Below are positions 56,626 to 64,000 of a stretch of 64,000 nt of DNA, one piece after another; positions within the stretch are counted from its first letter, which is position 1; each line of letters begins with the position of its first letter. The stretch comes from Rana temporaria (lineage: Eukaryota; Chordata; Amphibia; Anura; Ranidae), in NCBI RefSeq assembly GCF_905171775.1, contig NC_053501.1:17628754-17692753 (forward strand). Reading direction: 5' to 3'. Under the pieces are notes generated by a model. That model was not told the DNA's origin and did not search any database. It saw nothing but the letters and a program-made list of their open reading frames with translations. Made by a program: the position numbers and the translations under genes.

Positions 56626-58020
56626 GGGGGGGTGGGAGTGCCGCGGGACTCTAGCACTGATCGCGGGACTGCGGGATTTACCGCGATTCGCGGGACAGTC
56701 CCGCGAGATCCGGGACGGTTGGGAGGTATGCTTACCTTCCATAGGACATTCAGCTGGGGGGGCCCTTCCACTTCTGGGTCACTGAGTGGTGAGGATGGGG
56801 GTGCTCTGCCCCTTTCCAGCAGATCCTTTTTAATGTCATAGACTGCGAACTGTCCTGGGTAGCAGTCCCTGGTTGCCTGCGTCTCCCGCTGGTCCTCGGG
56901 GGCCCCCTCTCAGGCTATCCTCTGAGCCACTGTCGGGGATGGGATTGGAGAGGAGGTTGAAGGAATCCAGCCTCTGGGTGGCGCCGTCATGTCTGGGTTG
57001 CTTTGCCTGTTGCTCCTCACATCTCCAGTGGTCAGGGAGCTCTTCTCCCTCCCAGGCTCTCACTTCTCCCTGCTCTTACCGCCACTGGTCCCAGACTCTC
57101 AATGACAAGGGACTCAAGGGGCAACTGCTTCGGGCCCCTCAACAATGGCTGCCTCTTTGGCCCGCATTAAGGTGCCCCTGCGTTGATTCCAAAAATTTAA
57201 CCAATTTTCCATATCTGCTCTCGTTTTTGAGATACAGCATAAACTGCATAAATCAATCTTCACTCTGGTCACCCATCACAATAGGTCCCGAGCAGCCTCC
57301 CTGTACACCTATATAAGAGGGGCAGCATCAGCGGTGGTATATAGAGGAACTGATGCCCTCAATTTTTCTGAATGCCGCTTCTCCTCCTCTCCCTCCTGCA
57401 GGCATTTAGTGGCTACAGGAGGGAAATTGAGGGGATCAGATTCCTATATACAGCTTCATTCTACTGCCCCCAAGCCCCTATGCTCTCTCCTGGCCCCCCT
57501 CCTCCCCCACAGCTCGGCCGCGTTCCCCCGTCCCCTCTCCCGTCAGCAGCTGCGGGGATGTGTCAGGGTGGTAAGCAGGGAAGGGGGCCAGAAAATGTGT
57601 CATTTACCGGTCCCTTCCTTGTCTGAATGAACAGAGTCAGTGATCTGTATCGATAACAGTGTCCATTCATAACTAAAGCATAGTAAGACGTGTTTACTAT
57701 GCTTTAGTTTGTGAATGAATAGGAAGCTATTCCTGTCCATTCATTCTGTGTTGCTGAGGCTGCAGAGATGAAGATTGAAGGCTGTGTCCTCAATCTCATT
57801 TCTCTGTCTCAAAAGTGGAACATCAGAGATCTATTTAGACCCCTGACATCTCACCAAAGCCCTCCAATGGAGCTCCTAAAAAATAAATATCATTGTAAAT
57901 AAAAAAAAAAAGGTAAAAATAATGAAAAAAAAAGAAAATAAACATAAAAAAACGACTGACACCAGTAGCGGAACTACTATGGTCACAAAGGTTGCACTTG
58001 CGACTAGGCCCTGGCATTCC
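56626..58020. other. Intergenic sequence, no gene seen
   Basis: About 1.4 kb between repeats. ORFs here are open by chance in GC-rich DNA and show no domain. Near 57962 AGTAGCGGAACTACTATGG looks like a hAT terminus. Confidence 0.45.
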
Positions 58021-58037
58021 ACCACTGGGCTCAGAGG

Positions 58038-58376
58038 CACTTACGCCACCATATAGCAGGGGTAACTATACGCCGGAAAAAGCCTAACGTAAACGGCGTA
58101 ACTTTACTGTGTCGGCCGGGCGTACGTTTGTGAATTCGCGTATCTAGCTGATTTACATATTTTGACGCGTAAATCAGCGTACACGCCCCTAGCGGCCAGC
58201 GTAAATATGCAGTTACGATCCGACGGCGTAAGAGACTTGCGCCTGTCGAATTTAATAGATATCAATGCGTAACTGATTCTAAGAATCAGGCGCATAGATA
58301 CGACGGCACAACGCAGAGATACGACGGCGTATCTGGAGATACGCCGTCGTATCTCCACTGAGAATCTGGGTCTAAG
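58038..58376. mobile_element. Harbinger-like 'GGGCCAGATTC' element, truncated copy 7
   Basis: The right half only: ATATAGCAGGGGTAACTATA to the end GAGAATCTGGGTCT. Shares CCCCTAGCGGCCAGCGTAAA with the others. Confidence 0.7.
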
Positions 58377-58777
58377 TGAGCTAACTAAGCATGTTTTCAG
58401 TGAAGAATCTGAGAGGCCAGGCCTTAGAAGAGCAAATGTATAGATTCTGTAGGCCTGTTAACCCTTGTTGATGTCTTTCACTGTAAATCCCTTGGCGCCT
58501 ACATTTGACAGTCAGCGACCAGATATGTAATTAGAGTAGATTACAGCACTTCGTTGTAATCCCTCAACCCCAAAATTACTAGAACAGTAACTACAGGGGA
58601 CCAGATATGTCGTATTGTAATTACATGTAAGGGAACCTGTCCAGAGGATTTATCATTCACATTTTTTTAGAGTAATATAAGGTAACTAAGGTTACCAAAA
58701 AAAAATTCTGGGGGGGTAAAATAGGTGAAGGTTACTCCTAAAAGAAGAGGCAGAATCAGCACAAAGGACACAATGAA

Positions 58778-59007
58778 GGTTATTTACGAAAGGCAAGTCC
58801 CATTGAAATTGCATTGAAAGTGCACTTGGAAGAGCAGTAGCTGTAGATCTAAAATGACGGGGAAGCTCTGCTGATTTTATCATCCAATCATGTGCAAGCT
58901 AAAATACTGTTTTTTTATTCTCCTTGCATGTCCCCCTCGGATCTACAGCGACTGCACTTCCAAGTGCACTTGTAGTGCAAAGTGGATTTGCCTTTCGTAA
59001 ATAACCC
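58778..59007. mobile_element. 230-bp palindromic MITE
   Basis: Ends GGTTATTTACGAAAGGCAAG and TGCCTTTCGTAAATAACCCC. Arms continue with GCACTTGGAAGAGCAG and its inverse. Non-coding. Confidence 0.75.
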
Positions 59008-59504
59008 CCAATATGCTAACTGCAAGTTATGTCCCTTGTGCTGATTTTTATTTTTTTGATTTTAGCAAACTTTAGGCTTTAAAGGAGAACTCCAAACATA
59101 TATTTAGTAGACAGCATTTTGTACAGTTACACATTTATTTATAATGACTTAACGTATTTTAAAGTGCTTATATGATTATTTTTTTTCCAGCGAATAGCTG
59201 TTGATCTTGCCATCATGGATTCAGCATCTTTGTCATTTCTTGTGGGCTGAACTGAAAGCACAATGTTCCTTATCTTTTTGTGTAAACTACTAACCCCATC
59301 GATCCCTCATGTAATGGAGATGAACAAAAGCAGACGTGTTTGAAGTCCAGTCAGTGCTACAACCATGGCTGCTCCCATTTATACAATTGAGAAATGAATA
59401 TAAAGAGGCAGAAGTGTGTTACTGGCAGGATCACCAGCTGTAAATAAAAGACATAAAGTCTAAAAAAAGAAAACCGATGCAGTCATCACATTAAAGTAAC
59501 CACC

Positions 59505-61160
59505 AAAGTAAAGGGCATTCTTCTCAAAGGCCACAATTCTAAGGGGCTTTTTTCGATTGGCCACCAGTGTTTTGGAACCCTTCTCCCACTGTCCACCCAT
59601 CTAAATGGGCTCTCCTTCATTGACCACCGATCTAGGGGGCTCTTTTCCATTAACTACCAATGAAAGGGGACTCTTCTCCTTTGGCCACAAATCTAAAGCA
59701 GCTCTTCTCCATTGACCATCTAAGAAGGTTCTGCTCCATTGACCATCAATCTAGGGGGGCTCTCCTCCATTGACCACTAACCTAAGAGGTGTTATCTCCA
59801 TTGCCCATCAACCTAAGAGGGCCCTTCTCTATTGACCACCAATCTAAGAGGGCTTTTCTCCATTGACCACCAATCTAAGAGGGATTGTCTCCATTGACCA
59901 CCAACCTAAAGGGGCTCTTCTCAATTGGCCATTAATCTAAGGCAGCTCTTCTCCATTGACCATCAACCTAGGGCAGCTCTTCTCCATTGACCACCAACCT
60001 AAGACAGCTCTTCTTTATGGACCATCAATCTAAGAGGGCTCTTATCCATTGACCATCAATCTAAGGGGCTGTTCTACTTTGACCATCAACCTATGAGGGC
60101 TTATCTCCATTGACCACCAACCTAAGAGGGATCGATTATATTGACCACCAAACTAAGAGGACTCTTTTTCATTGACCATCAATATAAGGGGGCTCTTCTT
60201 CATTGACCACCAACCTAAAGGGGGTTTTCTACATTAACCATCAGTCTAACAGGCCTCTTCTTCATTGACCACCAACTTAAGAAGGCTCTTCTCCATGGAC
60301 CACCAACTTAAGAAGACTCTTCTCTATTGACCATCAACCTAAGAGGGCTCTTCTTTTTTGATCACCAACCCAACAGGGCTCTTCTCCATTGACCACCAAC
60401 CTAAGAGAGCTCTTCTCCATTGACCATCAATCTAAGAGGGCTCTTCTCTATTGACCAGCAAAATAAGAGGGCTTGTCTCCATTGACCATCAACCTAAGAG
60501 GGATCTTCACCCTCGACCATCAATCTAAGAGGGCTATTCTCCATTGACCACCAAATTAAAGCAGCTCTTGACCATGGAGCACCAATTGAAGGCAGCTCTC
60601 CCCCATTGATCACCAACCTAAGAGGGCTCTTCTCCATTGACCACCAACCTAAGAGGGCTCTTCTCCATTGACCACCAATCTAAGAGGGCTCTTCTCCATT
60701 GACCACCAACCTAAGAGGGCTCTTCTCCATTGACCACCAACCTAAGAGGGTTCTTCTCCATTGAACACCAACCTAAGAGGGCTCTTCTCCATTGACCACC
60801 AACCTAAGAGGGTTCTTCTCCATTGAACACCAACCTAAGAGGGCTCTTCTCCATTGACCACCAACCTAAAAGGGCTCTTCTCCATTGAACACCATCCTAA
60901 GAGGGCTCTTCTCCATTGACCGCCAATCTAAGAGGGCTCTTCTCCATTGACCACCAACCTAAGAGGGTTCTTCTCCATTGAACACCAACCTAAGATGGCT
61001 CTTCTCTATGGGCCATCAACCTAAGAGGGCTCTTCTCTATGGGCCATCAATCTAAGGGGGCTCTTCTCTATTGACCACAAGTTTGAGGGGGCATTTCTCT
61101 GGTAAACCACCAATGTAAAGTGTCTCCTCTCCATTGATCACCAATCTAAGGGGGGTTTTC
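59505..61160. repeat. 31-bp minisatellite, about 53 copies
   Basis: A 1.65-kb array of CTAAGAGGGCTCTTCTCCAT plus TGACCACCAAC. The 31-bp period is exact in the uniform centre (about 60610-60990); both flanks are diverged, as expected if the array grows from the middle. It has no open frame and no spacers. Confidence 0.97.
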
Positions 61161-61599
61161 TAATTTTTCTCCACTGTGCATCAATTTGGGGGAGGGGGGG
61201 TCTTGCTTTTTGACCATGTCCACTATATTCCTCATACTTTTATTTATGAATAAAGCCATAGTATTGCCTTAACGTGGACATACACCACCAACTAAGACTA
61301 AAAATCACTTCTGGTTCTGCACTGCAGCACTTTTCCTATTGGATATCTCTCCTGACTTCCTGTCCTGGTGACAACACTGAGGGGAAATCTCCCAAACAGA
61401 GGCACAGGGGACAACCACCATTGCTTCTATTCTCCTCCTCCATGCAGATCTAGAAGAAAGAGTCCTGGACGGAGGAGGACTCGCACAGGACACTCTGGTA
61501 GGACTAGAAGTCCCAGCATGTCAGGAGGGGGAGACACGGGACACCCTGTCTACCTATCCCCCCCCCCCATTCCCTTCTCAGCCCGCTGCTATAGCAACC

Positions 61600-61740
61600 C
61601 GCAGGCTCCACCCTGTTGGGCGCAGCGCACGCCGGGATATGTAGTCGGCGGGGGAAAGCCGCTGGTGACACTACACCGCCCTCTATTGTGCTAGGCGGAG
61701 TCTCGTTGACCCGGAAGTGACGAATCTTCGCTGTGTTTGG
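61600..61740 (+). promoter_or_regulatory. GC-rich promoter with ZNF143-like and ETS-like sites
   Basis: A CpG-rich stretch separate from the surrounding minisatellite. On the minus strand 61621-61645 reads ACTACATATCCCGGCGTGCG and onward, close to the ZNF143/THAP11 SBS motif (ACTACAATTCCCAGCATGC). At 61711-61719 is CCGGAAGTG, a consensus ETS/GABPA site. This pairing is typical of housekeeping CpG promoters (established). The spliced exon just downstream supports a plus-strand promoter; a divergent minus-strand start is possible. Confidence 0.6.
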
Positions 61741-61797
61741 GTTGTGACAAGGAGGAGGCCGCGATCGTGTCTATTCTGCTGTCTCCGGGTGACACAG
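61700..61797 (+). other. 5' non-coding exon of a plus-strand gene, probably KLHL28
   Basis: Downstream of the ETS site the plus strand has a short GC-rich exon ending in GACACAG|GTATGAG, a good donor with the last exon base at 61797. It contains no ATG-led ORF of note, so it is a leader exon. In mammals KLHL28 lies head-to-head next to TOGARAM1, so KLHL28 is the likeliest owner; no KLHL28 coding sequence is in the window to prove it. The start coordinate is approximate. Confidence 0.4.
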
Positions 61798-61814
61798 GTA
61801 TGAGGGGGGACCGG

Positions 61815-62845
61815 ACTGAGACCGCGGAGGACAGAGAGACATGACGGGGGAGAGAGAAGAGTGACAAGGGGGATGGGGGATAGAGAGAGAAGAGGAACAT
61901 GGGGGGTGACAGAGAGGAGTATGGGGGGGGGGTAAGAGAGGGAAGAATGTGTCTCTAGAGAAAACGGAGGGGGGAGGAGAGTCGCATTGGAGGGGAAGGG
62001 GGGCAGAGAGAGGGGAGGAGCATGGGGGTGAGAAGCGTGGGGGTGCGATGGGGGGGGGTGGGAGAGTAACATAGGATGGGGGGTGTGAGAGGTGAGTACC
62101 ATGGGGTGAGAGAAAGGATGGTGGGTTAAGAGAGAGGATAGGAGCATTTAAGGGGTAAGGAGCATTTTACAGGGGGGAGAGGGAAGCATCGGAGGGGGGG
62201 AGCGAAGCATTGGGGGTGAGATAAAAGAAGATGGGTTCAGAGGGAGGAGAGGAGTGGTGGGGGGGGGGGGGTGAGAGAGAAGACAGGTATGGGGGGGAGA
62301 GAGGATCGTCATAGTTGGGAGAGGTGAGAGAGGATTGAGCGTGGTGGGGGGGGGGGGTGAGAGAGGATTGAGCGTGGGGGGGGGGGGGGGTGAGAGAGGA
62401 TTGAGCGTGGCGGGGGGGGGGGGTGAGAGAGGAAAGATACATGGGGGGCGGTGAGGGAGGGAGGGGAGTGTTGGGGAGGGGGGCGGGGTGAGAGGGGAGA
62501 ACAACGTGGTGGAGAGAGAGAGATTATGAGGAGAGGTACATTGGGGGGCGGGGGGTGAGAGAGAGGATAGGAGCATGGGGGGGGTGAGAGAGGAGAACAG
62601 CGTGGTGAAGAAAGAGAGATTATGAGGACGGGTACATGGGGGGGGGGGGGGGTGAGGGAGGGAGAGAGGGGAGTGTTGGGGGGGGGGGGGGGCGGGGTGA
62701 GAGGGGAGAAGAGCGTGGTGGAGAGAGAGATAATGACAGAGGAGAGGTACATGGGGGGGTGAGAGAGAGGATAGGAGCGTGGGAGTGAGAGAGGAGAGGT
62801 ACATGGGGGGGTGGTGATGGAGGGGGGGGAGTGTGAGGCAAAATC
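61815..62845. repeat. 1-kb G-run polypurine tract in first intron of plus-strand gene
   Basis: Almost pure purine on the plus strand, with dozens of G5-G15 runs separated by GAGAGAG and short ATTGAGCGTGG/GTACATGGGG units. Proline/serine-rich ORFs on the opposite strand are artefacts. It begins about 20 bp past the exon donor at 61797. Confidence 0.95.
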
Positions 62846-62974
62846 TTGCATGGAGCTCCAGACCGAGGGGCGACTGGTTATTTTTTATGAATAATCTTTT
62901 CCCTGATCTCTTTGTTGCCCATATTGATGAGGTTTGAATGGAAGGAAGATTCTGTGGTCGGGTTTTTTATACAT

Positions 62975-63286
62975 AACGAGTTGTTAGGAGAACCTTCTTC
63001 CATTGGCAGAACTAATCTGTGTACCACATGAGCACCTACTGTAGCCAGTCTGTGGAGACAGAATTATTGTTGGTTGGTAGGGAATCAAATACTTATTTTA
63101 CTCACTGAAATGCAACTCCGTTTATAACATTTGTATAGTTTGTGTTTTTCTGGCTTTTTGTTGATATTCTGTCTCTATCATTTACAATACACCTATGATA
63201 ACAATTATAGACCCCTCATTTCTTTGTAAGTGGGCAAACGTACACAATCCGCAGGAGATCAAATCATTATTTTCCCGACTGTAGGT
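62975..63286 (+). mobile_element. Tc1-like 3' terminal region
   Basis: TTCTTCCATTGGCAGAACTA, GAATCAAATACTTATTTTAC, TCACTGAAATGCAACTCC, then CAATACACCTATGATAAC and GCAGGAGATCAAATCATTAT to CGACTGTA. It is a typical Tc1 terminus, related to 9766-9962 in the other orientation. Confidence 0.65.
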
Positions 63287-63399
63287 GACTACAGGTTTGT
63301 ACTCCGGAGATGGAAGGCATGCAAAAGATCGGGATCTGTGAAATCAGGGAGATCAGATTATACACCTCAGACAGGTGACCGAGGGGGAAGAGGTGGCAA

Positions 63400-64000
63400 A
63401 GAAATGTATGTGAAAATAGGACAAATCCTAGAGATGTGACTGGTGCCAGACTGCAGAGATTAGACGGGTGATAGTGATGTGGTTGAATGATGAGATGAGA
63501 CAGATGGCTGTAGTAGAGATCTGACTGTACAAATATGACGGGATGTGGGATAGACATGTGACTGTAGAGATATGTGACAGCAGACTCTTGGGGAGACGAG
63601 TTGGGCAGTAGATGGTGGATAACAGAGATCAGCATGGCAGTATAGGACTGCTGACAGATGAATGATGCCATGGGTGATAGATGGCAAGCAATAGGCGATG
63701 GATGACTGACATAATTCAGACAGGCGATTAGTTGATGTGTGTTAGGAGTGATGAAAGTGATGGATGACGGGCATCATAAGGTAGACAAAGGTCAGATTCA
63801 ATTATGGATTACGGGTGTGATAATTGAGACATAAGTGAGATGAATGATGGATGACAGGCATCATAAGGAAGACAGGTAAAAATGCTGACATAGGCATCTC
63901 CGTACATATAATAAAACCTATTGAAAGAAAAAAGGTAATAAGAGACATAGGGGAAATGAATGATGGATGACAGGTGTCATAAGGGACGTAGGTGAAATGA
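63400..64000. repeat. Degenerate GATGGATGACAGG tandem region
   Basis: Irregular copies of GATGAATGATGGATGACAGG plus CATCATAAGGNAGAC, clearest from 63720 to the window end. Probably intronic to the plus-strand gene. Confidence 0.7.

Noticed and set aside
59505..61160. CRISPR-like or coding repeat array
   Set aside because: Units are directly adjacent with no spacers, the genome is vertebrate, and the 31-bp period breaks any reading frame.
62148..62851. Proline/serine-rich ORFs of 180-218 residues on the minus strand
   Set aside because: They are the complement of the G-run tract in several frames at once, a pure composition effect.

Overview
The window is vertebrate nuclear DNA, almost certainly from a frog and most likely a true frog (ranid-like). 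The evidence is a spliced minus-strand gene at roughly tetrapod divergence from mammalian TOGARAM1, with introns packed by palindromic, CpG-bearing DNA transposons (PIF/Harbinger-like, hAT-like and Tc1/mariner-like), plus a CR1/L2-type LINE fragment and long simple repeats. The species call is inference; no search was run.

One protein-coding gene can be read in detail: TOGARAM1 (crescerin-1), a ciliary microtubule regulator built from TOG domains. Its exons run from right to left. I place a non-coding first exon near 52.9-53.05 kb and a large exon at 47574-49138 that carries the 5' UTR, the start codon (48804-48806) and an N-terminal TOG domain. Fourteen more coding exons lie at 41315-41444, 35995-36242, 33895-34121, 23109-23206, 17602-17748, 15471-15560, 13465-13622, 13239-13380, 7999-8134, 6675-6780, 2726-2961, 2236-2394, 1181-1307 and 760-875. 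Every junction keeps the reading frame, giving about 1117 codons. The last TOG domain and the 3' end lie beyond position 1. No TOG1-like sequence occurs between the start codon and the next promoter, so the product may begin directly with what is TOG2 in mammals.

About 8.6 kb upstream, at 61.6-61.8 kb, is a GC-rich promoter with ZNF143-like and ETS-like sites, followed by a plus-strand non-coding exon with a good splice donor. By conserved synteny this is probably the start of KLHL28, transcribed away from TOGARAM1.

Most of the remaining sequence is transposon-derived. Many copies keep intact terminal inverted repeats and target-site duplications (3 bp for Harbinger-like, 8 bp for hAT-like, TA for mariner-like), which allows nested insertions to be put in order: a mariner/hAT/Harbinger nest at 36.4-38.35 kb, hAT inside hAT at 51.3-52.5 kb, and a Harbinger-like element inside a Tc1 remnant at 45.4-46.3 kb. 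Tandem repeats include about 520 bp of GAA/TTC, minisatellites with 23-, 31-, two different 32- and 44-bp units, a (TA)n tract beside a splice acceptor, and about 1 kb of G-run-rich polypurine just inside the plus-strand gene. I found no tRNA, rRNA or CRISPR array and no novel protein-coding system; the ORFs not assigned to TOGARAM1 look like repeat translations or frame shadows.
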